In this document: positions 46,986-60,700 of the stretch, in pieces
Position numbering within the stretch: the stretch's first letter is position 1
Layout of the letters: each line of letters opens with the position of its first letter
Source of the DNA: Paraphysoderma sedebokerense
Taxonomy: Eukaryota > Blastocladiomycota > Physodermatomycetes > Physodermatales > Physodermataceae
Reading direction: 5' to 3'
DNA: 64,000 bases
Assembly: GCA_025602915.1 (NCBI GenBank)
Contig: JAHLJZ010000010.1
Span: 310,001 to 374,000 of the forward strand
Position numbers and translations under genes: made by a program
Notes under the pieces: generated by a model
Databases searched by the model: none
Told to the model about the DNA's origin: nothing
The model's input: the letters and a program-made list of their open reading frames with translations, nothing else

Positions 46986-48665
46986 ATGTCTAACATATCC
47001 TCTGCCTTATATTCAGCCCTTCTTTTACTGTCTTGCTCCAATGCTGTCGTTGGACAATTCAAGCCGACAGCGAAGGATATTTTTGCTGAGCTGTTTTCAA
47101 AGTTTGGTTCCCGTATCGATGGTGTTCAAGGTCGAGTCATCACAGTTGAAAGATTAGACACTGTGTATGAAAGCATAGGTTTATTCAACTCTTCAGTACC
47201 CGATCCCCATGCTGGGCATAACCACTTGAAGAAGAGACAAGTCCCGGAGCGAAAAGTTGGACCAGAGGTATGTCCGCTTTTGGCTGAGGAGATGATTCAA
47301 ATCAGCTGATATACATTTTTTTTTTCGTTTCTCAGTGTATTCTCCCTGCGCAGTTATTAGAAGTTTACAACATTAGTACTCCCTATGTCAATGAAGCTCA
47401 ATTCCAAACAATATCACCCGGTTTGGTATACTTAAAAGTTTCCAATGCTTGTGCCCCATTGCCGGCCGAATCTAAGAATGCCGACGCAGACAAACTGTCA
47501 ACTTCAGAAGTTTGGATCTACGCTCTACTCGCAAATCTCATTATTACTCTTTCGGCAATGATCGGTCTTGTTTTGTTGCCTATCATTTTTCGGTACCCGA
47601 AATACGGAAAGGCGGTCTTACTTTTCATGGTGGGGTTGGGTGTCGGAACTCTCATGAGCGATGCATTGTTGCATTTGATTCCAGTGGTCCTAGGAGTACA
47701 TAGTCACGCTGAAGACGACGGATCTCATGCTCACGAACCCAAGCCAGATGCTGATCCTTTAGTTGTAATGTTATTAACGGTCGTCGGGGCATACTCGTTT
47801 TTCCTAATTGAAAAGATTATCAGCTTTGTTGCTGAGAAATTGTCTGCCAAAGTCGATGGAACAACGACGGAGTCGCAAAGCCATGCCCACGCCCATCATC
47901 ACCACCATCACCATCCAGAATTAGGAGGAAAATACAAACCTGTCGGTTTCTTAGTTCTCATTGGTGATGGATTCCACAATTTCGTCGACGGATTGGCAAT
48001 TGGAGTGAGCTTTGCCAAAAGTTGGAGGTTGGGTATAGGCACCTCTCTCGCTGTCTTGTTGGTACAATCACATTTACTTATTGCTTCTTGTGCGATATCA
48101 TTACTGACTCTGTTCTCAATCTAGCATGAAGTAACTCATGAACTCTCCGATTTCGCTGTTCTTTTGTCGTCTGGATTTTCCCCTCTTCGAGCTGCTATGT
48201 ATAACGCCTTCTCTAATTTGCCGGTTTGTACATCCTGACTATTACTCCACTTTTTTTATAAGATTTCTTAACGACTCATACTTTTCCTTTTGATAAACTA
48301 TACAGGCATTCCTTGGTTGTATCCTTGGTATCACTGTCTTCGCCGCTCCTGGTGCCAACGTCAATTGGACAAACTACATCCTCTCTTTCACTGCCGGTGT
48401 ATTCTTGTACATTGCTCTTGCCGACTTGGTGCCCATGCTACACGAAAACGGTAGCGAGTTGGATTGCGTCGTCCCCAAGATCACCAACAAATCATTAGAA
48501 AAAGGAAAAGAAAACGAGACGGTGGTTTTTGGTACTGAATTGGATGAACGAGAACCTTGTTCGGGTATTTTCAATAGACGATTTATGGCTGCTAACGCCG
48601 GAATAATCGTGGGTTCGGTTGCGATGGTACTGTTGGGACTTTACGAGGAAAAAATTAAAGTGTAA
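46986..48665 (+). CDS. ZIP-family zinc transporter (LIV-1 type)
   Basis: Membrane zinc importer of the SLC39/ZIP family. The N-terminus MSNISSALYSALLLLSCSNA is a signal peptide, followed by a luminal or extracellular domain with DPHAGHNHLKKRQ. Membrane helices include ALLANLIITLSAMIGLVLLP and AVLLFMVGLGVGTLMSDALL with HLIP. A cytosolic His-rich loop contains a run of His (HAHAHHHHHHHH). The metal-site helix is LIGDGFHNFVDGLAIGVSFA, and the next exon starts HEVTHELSDFAVLLSSGFSP. Final helices are ILSFTAGVFLYIALADLVPM and a C-terminal segment. The LIV-1 signature usually reads HExPHE; here Pro is Thr. Introns near 47269-47335, 48061-48123 and 48223-48304. Confidence 0.93.
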
Positions 48666-48972
48666 ATTTGTATTTGGCGGGTGTACATGATATAGAAACG
48701 TAATGTGATTTTGTAATAATATTCAAGTTACGAAGGAGTCGGAGTGATGTGTTGAGTTAAGTTAAAAAATCAAATTTATCTGTCAACTTTAAGACTAGCT
48801 GGCAATACCTATTATGCCTAAACTATTCGATCTTGAAAAGCTACGTCAATCCAGAATGAAACGAGTACAACCTACAAATCAGGACTTAACCTGTCTTTAA
48901 TTTTGCATAAAGTAGTTATTCATATTCTACAGATTGAAGTCGCCTTTTACAATAATTTACAAAAGTCCACAT
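48666..48972. other. Convergent intergenic region
   Basis: About 310 bp between converging stops. Likely both 3' untranslated regions, AT-rich. No other feature. Confidence 0.5.
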
Positions 48973-51157
48973 TTAAATTAAGGAGTTGAATTCCCAATAA
49001 TCCTCGTCCCCCTGTTGAATACGTCTTCTGCGTTTTTTCACCTGCCGAGCCACGATATTGTGAATCCTAGCACGCTGAATCTTCTCGTTGCGATCATTTT
49101 CCTCCCAGTTTATCATCGAGTTGTCCCTTACACAAACGTACTTGACAGGAGCAAATAAAGAGGGTGATAAATGTCGTGGTGAAAATGAGGCTGTCGAGCT
49201 AGTCCTTCTTGACATTGATGTCAGAATTGGTGATCGCTTGGATGGGGATGGAGTGTTGATGATTGTGTCATCGGAGGCGGGAGAGTTTGTCGTCATTGAG
49301 GGGGATAATAATCTTCGAGGGGTAGCAATAACTGCAGAGGGTAAGCTTGTAGGCTGATTTTCGACGGAAGTAACTTCGATATTAGACTTCGCAGGTACAT
49401 ATGGTGATGTTATTGAATCGACTGCTAAGGAGACCTGGATGAAACTGTCCTTTGGAACCGGAACGTTGTCTGTATGTATCCGTTGTTCCGATGTCTCATG
49501 ACTTTTATCGTCTTCCGGGAAGAGGCTTTGTAGCAATCGGGCTTTAATACTCGTCCTCGGTTTTGCGTACAGATTCCAATCGTCGTCTTGTTTCCACTGC
49601 CTCCTAATATCTTCACAACAGAAGTCCTTGAAATATCCAACATAATCCACATATCGTGTTTCACATTGTTCGTTTTCCTTGATTTCTTTTGTTTCCGTAA
49701 ACACAAATGGTTTGAAGTATCCTGGTTGCAACCATTCCACGAACTCGCGGATTTCGTTGAACGAAGAGTGAAAACTGAATAAACATTTGTAGTTGTCATC
49801 GTTTGAGTTGACGTCTGGAATCACCATGGCATCATTACGGTCAAACGTGGTGGGAATACAATCTCGGCGAGCGAAGAATTGTGTGCAAAATTTTATCTTT
49901 ACATTTTTGAATGTACCGGGTAACGTGTCCAAATTTACTTGGATATATTTGCCAGCGTGGAAGCGGGTGCGGGTGTCGTCAAGTGAACATATATCACCAA
50001 TCGAAGCGAAGCGATTCGATTTTTGAGGGATATGTTTCAACCATTTCAAGTGCTCTGGAGTGACTGAAATCTGTTATATTCGTGAGTGACCGAGAATTGA
50101 CGTCTGACGGTTTGAAATTAGAAACGAACCCTTTCACCAAATTGACGATATATCTCTTCCAGAATAAGCTCATGACCGGCAAGATTAGCTGTCAGGTAGA
50201 AGTGAGTATCGACGCTGTAGGAATCAATGAATCGAATAAGACTGTTCATAGATTGGGCCTGTTAAATACATAGATCTGTTATTTTCAGTCAACCTGAGTC
50301 ACATTCCTTGAACCATACCTTGAGGGGAAACTCCGACAAGTGTGGTTGAGCGAATGTGGTATCGCAGTAAAGTGTACGGATCGGTTTGCTTGACAGATGC
50401 GGATTCTTTTTCAATCGGCGAACGAAAGGTCGTTCCAATCTTGTATCTCCTAATATAGACTGTTACACGGCGCCTTACATTTGATGAATATAATATAATT
50501 TACCAGTAAAAAGAACATTTCCTTGTGAACCTTCGATTAATATCCTGTTGCGTTGAAAAATCTCAAACGTCAATCCTAGTGTCGCCAGAAATACACTTTC
50601 TCTTCCGAATAAACGTACATAATTGACCCAGGACAATGATTAGCTGCAAGAAAAGTCACAAGTATGTCTTCACCAGTTCGAAGATTAAATATTTTTGGTT
50701 GGTCTATAGGCAAAGTTTCCTTTTTTGTGAAATGTTCGTCAATAACCGTCACTGTCGCGATGGACTCCGCTACAACAACATACAATCAACTTGTGCTGGA
50801 TCTGTCGAAAATTAGACGGATGGTTCAACAATATATTCTTGGTTTCTTCTGTACAATATACTTTTTTTTGTAAAGTTTCTCTGTTGATCCCGCACAAATG
50901 ATCTTTTGGAAAGTCCGGACGGAAGTTAGGGCTAAATGCAGCACAACGACACGGTTCAGAATCACAAGCATACCTGTGTGGCAATGAGTTAAAAAGTAAT
51001 GATCAATCCTGTGCTCCTCCTTTTCCCGAAAGTCATCGATAGATATGGACGGATACTCGCTTATTAGTGTCGGCTGCATCGTCACTGTGATATCTGAATT
51101 CAGTGGTTTTGGTTGTCTGAGAACGCCACCCACTAGCAGCTGGGGCCTCAAGGCCAT
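48973..51157 (-). CDS. SNM1/Artemis-like metallo-beta-lactamase nuclease
   Basis: Beta-CASP nuclease of the SNM1 family, which trims DNA ends and repairs cross-links or broken ends. The N-terminal exon includes LISEYPSISIDDFREKEEHR and HYFLTHCHT; splicing adds DHLCGIN, giving the metal motif HxHxDH. Next come KVYCTEETKNILLNHPSNFR and VTFLAANHCPGSIMYVYSEE (motif 3), then VLFTGDTRLERPFVRRLKKN-like sequence with the motif 4 Asp, and LYCDTTFAQPHLSEFP. The final exon (to 50049) has FSFHSSFNEIREFVEWLQPG, the DRMBL region, then a disordered Ser-rich tail. The start ISEYPxISxDxF is most like Artemis (SNM1C), but Apollo cannot be excluded. About five exons, intact. Confidence 0.9.
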
Positions 51158-53201
51158 TCATGCCAAGTTGAACATAAGGAAGTATGGTAGCTGGTGAATA
51201 AGACGCAGATTTAGAAAGGTTTCTATTCTACATTTGTATGATATTCATCTTGGTATTGGCACTGCAAGTCATCCAAAATCGCATGTAAAATTATAATTGG
51301 GAAGGCCAATTTAAGCCCTAAAATATCGCCAAATCCAAATAGCTGGACGAGCTTGAACATCAAACCTTCGTCTTAGCCTCGGAGGGTTACCATGGTTTTT
51401 TCAAATTAATTGGACAGTGGCATCTTTCGCAGAATTGCTATCGGCTCGCCGCCGAATGGATCAATTTCAAGTAACAACGGCGGATTAAAAGTTTCAGTCG
51501 GGCCGTTATTTGCTAGCCAATACGAATCCTATTCAAAACCAACCCAATACAACGTATTGATAAACCGCAGTACAATAATGAAAGCAGTAACGCAGTTATC
51601 GATTTCGACAGTGAAATCACACTATCATAGGCTCAATGCATTATGCGGACAGGTTTCAATACATTGCTTAAAGCTTGAATGAGAGGGCCCCCATAAAACT
51701 TAGTGCGACAGCAAAATATCCGCAAATTTATGATATCCATGGAAATTCTCAGGGATCACAATCACAGCATGTAATAATAGAAGTTGAAACCAATTCGAGC
51801 TCGTAGGCCCTTCACAACAACGCTTGGAGATCAATCGATATCTTTCGGTCAGGATCGATGGAGGTTAGTCCAGACCGCATCTTACCCTGGGGCAGTCCTG
51901 GGGCCTAGACGAGTTACCGTTGTACTCCGTTGTATATAGGATCTCGATGCGTTTGTTATCTGGGCTGTATGATAAATCGGGTGATAAGTGACATAAGTCT
52001 CAGGGGGGCGCGGTGACCATGCTGCGCGAATAAGCGCCCTTGCCAGTTGCCACTTGTATGAGGATGTATGAGGTCAATATACACTATACAGCGATAAGGA
52101 GATTGCGTCACAATATATTAAATCTCAATCCTTGATTCACGAACGTTTACGTCATCTATACATCAATCATCTATGTATTCAATCATACATATCATGTTCG
52201 CCCCCGACAACGCTGTCCTTTCAAAAATTTTGGGCTAACCTACAGAGTGGGTCCTTTGTCCGCCGACTCATTTTAATTTTTATATCAGCAGAGGCCGAAT
52301 ACTGTGCTTCGGCGAAAGACCCCGATATGTTTATTATGTATAGATGGCTGCTGCTCAATGTCAGAATGAGTTATTCAGATTTAATCAATCGCTGATGACT
52401 GATCAGTTGTAATTATGACATTATCGGAGAAGCATCATCAGTATTACTGAGTCGGTAGCGGGAAAAATAACTTGCATCGGCATTGTTTTGCCACTCATTC
52501 GGTGGAAAAAGAATGATATAGAAATCTGTGGTACTAAGGATTACGAGGTGAAGGCCTGGGCATGCGGTCCAAAATTCATCCGGAAATTAAATACCCGTTA
52601 TCCCAGGGGGAGACTAATTGGACCACCATGCAACTCTATGTCATCATAGAGAATCCAAACAGAATATGGTTTAGGGGCGCTCAAATAAACTGCGATTTAA
52701 TATGTCAAGCTCGCGAAAAACAAGGGAAATTCTCAAGAACATGGGGCCGGGTTAAAACAAGATTGCCACAACGGGATGAATGACAATATCCGAGTGGCGA
52801 TTTCGGTTTGGTGAAATCAAACATCAGCAGCGGAGGGCGGAGGATACAACTGTATTGTGGGACATTGTTGTGGGTTTTGGTGTTGGGATGAGGGGTTTTC
52901 TTCTGGATCAAATTATTTAGCTAGATGAGACGAGGCATTTTTGCCACAGTCGCTTTCATTCGCAGAGGGAGATTGCCTCGCGCGGAAGCACGTGGGACGT
53001 TAAAGTTGTTGACGCGTCGCACAATACGCGTCGCAAAAGGATCTGCAGAGACGAGAGGGCCTAGACCGGTCTCTGAAAAGATTACCAAATCTATTGGTTT
53101 CAAAAAATACCGGAACCCGTCCTTGTCCTACCGTCTCACCTTTCCGCAGATACCTTTCATCTGTAACTCATCTTAACTTATATGATCTCTCCTGCTACCA
53201 T
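51158..53201. other. Gene-poor stretch of about 2 kb
   Basis: No gene was recognised in these 2 kb. One short plus-strand segment near 52290-52340 weakly resembles the RNase H end of copia-type elements. The rest shows no repeat or RNA structure that I can detect. It includes the upstream region of the bHLH gene. Confidence 0.4.
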
Positions 53202-54354
53202 ATGGAAATCGCGGACTTGATAACAAGGTCGGTGACATATTCCCTTCCAGGAACGCCAGACTCGTCATGGCATTCTGTGCCGTTTAATCTTGGCTACATT
53301 TCATTTTGTTTTGTGAAAACATTATTAACGCATCAATTACGATTATCGAACCTGACACTCCAATTTAGAGAAAACGAAGAGTCGTCTGACTCTGGTAAGT
53401 CATTCGGAAGCCCTTCAAGTGATTTGCTAGCAAGAAGAGAGCTTTCTCCAGAAGAAAGTATGGTATCCGATAAGGTACTTATCAGACATGTCAAATATCA
53501 AACTATATTGCATTACTCTCATTGCCTTCGAGAATTGCTAATTGTTATAATAATTGCCGTTCTTATGATAACTAAAATGATTGTGTGATATCCGCATTGC
53601 AGATAACGAGACGTCGTCGTCGGGGCAGCAATCACAGCAGCGGAAGTGATCAGAGTAGGCAGTCGCAATCTGCTAGGCCAATTCGAAGAGAATCGAGAAG
53701 ACAGTCTCACATATCATCCGAGCAACGCAGGCGGACAGAGATGAATGCCGCCCTGAATGATTTGAAGGACCTGCTTAAGGTGGATGGAACTAAAATTCAA
53801 ATAGTTAGGGCGGGTAAATTGCAGATCTTTATTGTCCTGATGAATTTAATAATTTCATTGGCGATTAACATATGACGAAATATTTAGCGTATCTTCGGTT
53901 GCAAGAATACGAAGCCATAATGAAGACATGCCCGCATTGTCGAGTATATATGAATAATCCGTATACGCTTGATAGGAATTACCCATCGGAGACCAAATCA
54001 TCATCGTCAGCCTATCACTCCTTACCATCTAGTCCTTATTTCTCTTCCACCTCAGTAAACTCACGACCGAGTATTCAGTCAGTGCGCCCTTACTCAAATC
54101 CCACCCATACGTACTCTGCCATGTCGTATCCACAGTCAAATCCGCCGTCTCAAGCAGCATTGCCGAGGCCGAGGCCGAAACCGTCAACCTCACCTACAGT
54201 ATCCCGAGAATTATCGACATCAAATAAAGAAGCTACGCAGTTTCTTAACTTCACTGCGGATAAATCTTGGGTGTTTAAGAGTAGACGAAAGACTGGAAGG
54301 TCGGATGGAACGAAGGGCGGAGGAAACGGGGGAGGGGACAGTACAAAGAGTTAA
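53202..54354 (+). CDS. bHLH transcription factor
   Basis: Probable nuclear DNA-binding regulator. Three exons are inferred: 53202-53474, 53603-53813 and 53888-54354. The basic region and first helix read SHISSEQRRRTEMNAALNDL; His, Glu and Arg sit at the E-box contact positions. The loop and second helix form only after splicing: KDLLKVDGTKIQIVRA joins AYLRLQEYEAIMK. A cysteine pair CPHC follows. The remaining tail is rich in Ser, Pro and Gly. The first exon encodes an acidic, Ser-rich leader (EESSDSGKSFGSPSSDLLA). The DNA-binding part is convincing; subfamily cannot be assigned and the 5' exon start is the first ATG of a continuous frame. Confidence 0.75.
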
Positions 54355-57300
54355 CAAACATGAACTGCTTTTGACCCTAATAAATTGTAATTTTATATTG
54401 AAACTATATTGACATGCCAGATGGAGTCGAATCTTGGGTTACTACGTATGTCCCCCGTCCATCGGACAACATACTGTTAAAAGCACATTTGCGACAGCCG
54501 GACAAATGAGAAAAAAAAAAGGAACGAGAATAAAGAAGTCTGAGAATCAACTTCTGGAGTACATTGCATATATTGGTGGACCATATTTTGATTGTACGTT
54601 CGGTCAATCTCAACTCGCAGCGATGAGTTTGTCGCCCAAGACACCGCGGCACCGGTGACCAGTCACCCTTGTCAAACATGCCAGATGAGACTTGAAAACT
54701 TCATTTCTGGGTTTACAAAACCTCATAAGGTACGTATGTTGGCTCTATTACATATATGTTAAGTAGATAATCTGAAAAAGCTAGTCTGCAATTGACGATT
54801 CTTGCCTTTGCCTAAAAAAGCATCCACTTTCCCTAACTCGACCGGGTTCTCTCCGGCATTATCCTGGGACCAAACTATTTCCTAATTAGTAGAAAGCTGT
54901 CGACAAACGGAAGAAAAATAGCTGGATGCCCAATATGGGAAACCAAGAAAGTGGCCTTTGAATCGAATTTATTTATTATTTCAAATTGTTAAGTTCGATT
55001 ACGTATTTTCGAAGCATCTTCCAGATGAGACATTGACTTCGGCGCAGCTAAGATATTCATAGCGTGCTCTCATTATATTCTGTTAATACCTCTAAAGAGT
55101 TGACAGTGCCTATATCAATTATGCTTGCGCTATGTTGTGTTCTCTGATGTGCATATGCCATGCTCGATTCTTTGCGTAAGTACCAAGTCGGCGAGTACCC
55201 AATCTGCCCGCTGATTTGCTTCAAAGCTTATCGTGATATGAAGGATGGACACGATAATGAGTGAAATACGAATTCACAGGATAATCAAACATATAGCGAA
55301 TGAAGGAACTCGATTTTATTTCAACTTTCCGCCTTTTGAAATCTATTTCTGCTTCGTAGGCAAATTTTGGAGGTCAGTGTATCCCGTCAAGTGTCGCAAC
55401 TCAACATTAGCATATTGCCTCGAATTCCAAAATCAGTTTCGACAAAGACTCTTGGGGATTATACATAAAATTTCATTATCGTCATTTTGGTATTCCCAGA
55501 CTAAAACTTCCCAATTTGCTTCGCCGACAACTCACTTGCTCAGTGCTCTGTTTACATGTCGAATTTCGCCGCCCTTCTGCGTACGGGATTTGAACTACGA
55601 TTCGCGTAACCCAGATCATAAAGTGTACCCTGCCTATTTCATAATTCATAACACTGAGCTCGACTAACTGTAAAAACTTTGAAATTATACATTATTATAG
55701 GTATTGGTATAATTAGGGAAAGGTATGACGACTGTCTATATATCCATTTCAGGCATCGAATCATGTACGGACTATTCTTAATCTCTGACCGTCGCATGAA
55801 CGAGACCTCTCTCCATGCGAAATCTTGACGTCTAGCCATTATCTTGGTTCCATATACATCTCTGTCAATACAGGTACAATAGTTTTTCCGAAGAATCCTG
55901 ATTTGTTTCGCCGCAACGGTTCAAAACTGATAGATGAATTTACTAAATCTTCTCATATTTTTTTCATATCTCTAAACCACATAAATTTTCATCCCTAAGC
56001 TCTCGAGATCCCATCTTTTATGTAATTTCTCTCTCACTTCCACCGTCAAAAAATCAGTGAAGTACTTATTTGTAGAACTTGATCAGTAGAGAGATCAATC
56101 CTTCACGAATCTACGTGTGCTGATTTGTTCCTTGATGACTTCGGCATTTACGACGTTGTTAACCTTTGTCAATCCGCGACGGCGCAAATTATCAAAGACA
56201 ACCGCAAATGCTGATTGATGATTTGAATTCAGGTGCGGCTACACGCGCTATAACGTGTGGCAAATTCCCCAAAACCCAATTTTGACTCAGGAACAGGCAT
56301 GGCATGCCCGCCAGCTGAGTGACGAACGGGGGTTCTGTATCGTATATTCGGTTATTTTTGAACTTGAATGCGTTATGATTTATGCTGGTTTTGTCCTTCT
56401 CGTCATTCTTCTAACCTGTGTTTATTTTTTGCAATCAATTGTGTAACTTTTCCTTGCCCCATCACAATCGACCCAAAAAAATGAATTAAATGGTACTGTA
56501 TCGTTTTCACAATTGTCGAAAATATACCAATCAACGAGTCCCGCGATTTAACGACAATCTTACGACGCGGCCAATATCTCCTCTTATTCGACTTTCCTCC
56601 ACTGGGATGGACGCTCCTTCAATTCTTTCGAATCTGTCGTTTTTCGTATCTGAAACGCAAGGCGTAATTCCTAACTCCAAACATTCGGAATCCGGAGTAT
56701 TGTTATCCGCCTACACTCGCTCGAATCGGGGAACAATTCGATGACTTTACAGTTGAGTTGCTGACAATGACTAAAACTATTCATCTGCTGACTACGTTCC
56801 GATCTTATCAGATCGTACCCGTCAATCACGACATTCATCACCGAACCTCAATTCTTTTTCTCTGTCATTTCAGTGTACTCTGCTTTGCTTCCTGTTTGTA
56901 AGCAGATGCTCTTAATTTCTTATCTATTCGTGAATACGATGTTACATCTTTCCCTCAGAACACCCTAATCGCTGTCTGCCAATCTTAACTTTAAGCTGAC
57001 AAATTACTTTCCGCTTCGCACCTCGATCCTCCGATTTTCGAAAGATATCTACACTCTACACACTGAACAACTTTACCTCAACACTTTTCACAACTATCCC
57101 CTTCAAGAGAATTATAATCGGTCTATTGTCATTGGAAACTAATCCCAGCCATTAGCTTTACGCAGTTCAGATATTCACTCACCTTCTACATCATATCATC
57201 AAGATGGTTGAGTAACGAGTTTTGGTATACTCAAGGACTCTGATGTGACTGAAAAGTTGATATGGGTAATAACACTAATGTCGTCATGCCAGCCATTGCC

Positions 57301-57769
57301 CCATCGCCGTTTCATGAAAACTGTCAAAATCTGTTTTCGGACGATGTTGCTTATGACTTCAAGTTTCGAGTAGAATGTGGGGCAACAGTCGAACAAACGA
57401 TCTGGTGAATATTTTTGGTTCAAAATGTTGATCAGGGTGAGTGGAGGGATGAGGTCAAGGTGACAAAAGGTTTATGAATATTCATTTTAATGCAATGGCT
57501 ACTTCGATGACTGTGTACAATCCAATTATCATTCAGTCGGCGGATACAGAAATTAACAAGTTGATATAAATTCTAGAATGGTGATTATTCCCGGATAGAT
57601 TTAGATAGATGGAGAGTTGTATCGCCGCCACCCGCCCCCGAAGGATACAGGTGGCGTTGGCTTGGAATTAAAATATAGATTCAAGACACAATCTTTTATC
57701 TAATCAACTTGATACATTCGATACTGTGTTATTCTCAAATTCTCAACTGCATTTCCAATCGGTTATTCA
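54355..57769. other. Gene-poor stretch of about 3.4 kb
   Basis: No complete gene is recognised. Two pieces look exon-like: at 54620-54729 a frame with CQTCQMRLENFISGF and KPHK ends at a GTACGT donor, and at 56228-56446 a frame with CGYTRYNVWQIPQNPILTQ leads into a hydrophobic segment. Neither could be joined to further exons with confidence. The remaining sequence holds only short frames. Confidence 0.35.
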
Positions 57770-60700
57770 CTACTTTTTCTTCTTTTTCTCTTCCTTCTTG
57801 GCTACTGTTTCCTCCAATTTCTCCGCTTCCAACAACATCATCTCTCTTTCCATTTCTTCCTTTTGTTTGGCTGCTCTATTAGCCGCTTCGTCTTCCATCT
57901 CTTTTAATACTTTACGTCTATACTCTTCCCTCCTTTTCGCATCCAATTCTCTCCACTCGTTCAACTCTTTCTCTGCTTCTGAAAATCGTTGTAACAGTAA
58001 CTGTTTGTAACTTGTTCGAAATAATTTATCGGATGCTCTACTAGATTTCAAATTTTCGTACCATTTCTCGAATTCGGAGAGGACCAGTAACCGTTTATTC
58101 TCGCGATCAGCAAGTTCATCGGGAGTGAGAACCCTCGGAACAATGGTAGTAGAAGAAGGTTTCGCAGGATCATGTTTATTGGAAACAGGCACCGAAATTG
58201 CGTTCGAGGTTCCGTATGGTGGGGTTAAATGTTGTAACAACGATACACCAGGTTTATGTTCCCGTAACCATGATTCTCTAGTTTCACGGGCTTGAGCGGC
58301 GCGCCCGGGTTTGGCGGATTCCCAAGATTCTTTCATTATTCTATAACGGTCTTCTTTTTCGGTATCTTTGGTTATAACAACGCCAATACCTTCCGGATAA
58401 ATCAATCTCAATTTCCACGTTGACTCGATATTGGATGGTTGTACTCCACTTGAACCTAAATTCGGGGTAAGGGACCCGGTGGGAGTAGAAGGAGTAGAGA
58501 TGCCATCGGATTTAACCGTTGGATGTCGACGTTTGGAAGTACTAGCTGATTTGGATCCAGCTCCTGTTCGCGTTCGAGTCGACTCTGTCGAAATAGGAAT
58601 TGGATTGTACTTGTCGTTTGGTTCTAAGGTGCCTTGTAGAATATACTTATGCGTCGTTACATTTGTGTCAGAATTGGTCTAAGTATCAGAAATACAGTCA
58701 ATTATCTTTCTCCACAGTCATCGCTAAGATGTCACAGTCTTTTTAAATGAACGACAAAGTTTGGAAACTTACAGTTTTTTTCGCTGGGTCATCATTTTTG
58801 AACAACGTTACATTAGGTATCGTCACGATTGATTTCGCTTTAACTTTTACTACTTCGACTTCGTAGTCGAGAACGGTCAAAACAAGGACAACACCAGGGA
58901 CCGAGAAAGAGAGTTGAATCGATAACTGAGCTTCTGGAATTGTAGTAGGAACTTTAATCGCGTATCTGAATCAACAAATAATCACACAAAAGTTCAATCA
59001 ATCAGCGATCGCCAGAACGGGGAGCCAACCACGGTGACATTTAAAAAGCACAAAATTAAATTTAAAAGAAAAATACGAACCGAAACATCACGTTAGATTT
59101 ATTAGGTACATAAGATTCCTCAAAATCCTGAACGAAAAATTTAGGTCCCACCGCTACCCCGGTATTTGGTTCCGGTGGCGGAATGTCCTTGACGACGGTA
59201 ACAATATTGGGTAGAACAGGATACGGTTCACTTATCAACCTTAATTTCCATTTTCCGGGGTTTCGTTGAAACGGTGCTTTGGATTCCGCGAGAAGTGTGT
59301 AGCCATTCTGATCATGTAGTACGTAACCCAAACGAAATTCCAAAACAGAGTCAATAAAATTGTCATCTTGGGATGAAAACCAGAGGGGGACAGAAGAAAC
59401 CTTATTAGGTGAATACACTCCTGGTATCAACATAGATATCATTGACTCTGTCGTATCGGCGTTTTTGTCGTTATCAATCATTCTCAAATTGGTGTATAGA
59501 TTTATTGCCTCAGGAATGAATAATTGGGCGGATAAAAACACAGGTTCCTGGAATTGAAAGGTGTATCTTCAATGCCACTCCATCAGCGACCATTGTAAGA
59601 ATATTCATCCGTAGAGAGAGCACGTACTTGAATAAGATGTTCCATGATCCCGGTGGTTGAGGACTCAACTGGTCTTCGAATTCTTTTACATGGATAGATC
59701 CCGAACTTCCAAAGCGGTCAGATAAATATTTCGTTTCTTCCTCCAACATGAATTCAGTCGTTGAAGCAATTTGGACAGAGTAACAAGGTGATGCATCGAC
59801 GATGAACTTGTAGGCCTTTTTACTGAGCGAAATGTAGGGTTTGAGTTAGTGACGAGAAAATCATCTGTATCGCTCAATAGATCTTTTGAAAGCGATCGCA
59901 ATAAAAGAAAGCGCTGACGACGAAGGACGGGAAAGATAGAAACACCAACCCTGGGTCACATCTAAACCAACTGCCTTTTACTCCGGTCGTCGCAATCCTT
60001 AACGCTGGCTTGGTGGATACATTGTAACTTGATTTCCAATCATATTCCTCAATGATTACGGAAGGATTTTGATAACTAGGTTGAGTTAGTTTTTCATGTG
60101 TCGAAAATGTGATTAACAGATCGGCCGGTTTCGAAGAATCGGCCAAATCTAAAGCGAAAGGTGAGTCGGTTGCATCAAAGTAACACAATGTTTAAATCCG
60201 TATTCATCAACAAGTCTTACATAGCACGGGTAACACTTTTGTCATCATTTCTCCAACTTTATCGGCGCTACAATTCTGGGTGATAGATTTAACGCATTTG
60301 AAACCGACAGGGTTATGGAATATTCGAACACATTTGAATATCTTTGTGAAATCTTTTAAAGTAACCCAGATATCTGGAGTTTCAAAAGTATTAAGAGCCA
60401 CTGAATCTTCGGATAACAATCTATGTGGATTGCATTTTGGAGTTCTAATGATTAGGATTGAATGATGTCACAAGTCAAAACATAGTCCATGTAAGGCAGA
60501 TCCGAAAGTTAAGAACTCTAGATATCTTACCTTCCTAGCATAAATCCCTGAAGCCGAAGATACCGCACGATTTGGCTATCACTTTGCATTGACTCTTTCA
60601 TTTCCAAGATTCGCGTTGGAAAACTTAGGCTCCCCAGTAACGCCTTTTCACTGGAACCCTACCAAATAGATTAACGTACTGCAAGCCGCAATCAACAAAA

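Noticed and set aside
51840-52060. GC-richer stretch checked for tRNA-like folds
   Set aside because: I could not form a cloverleaf with a convincing T arm and anticodon stem by eye.
54404-54679. 91-codon minus-strand frame downstream of the bHLH gene
   Set aside because: No domain and no splice partners; low confidence in either strand.
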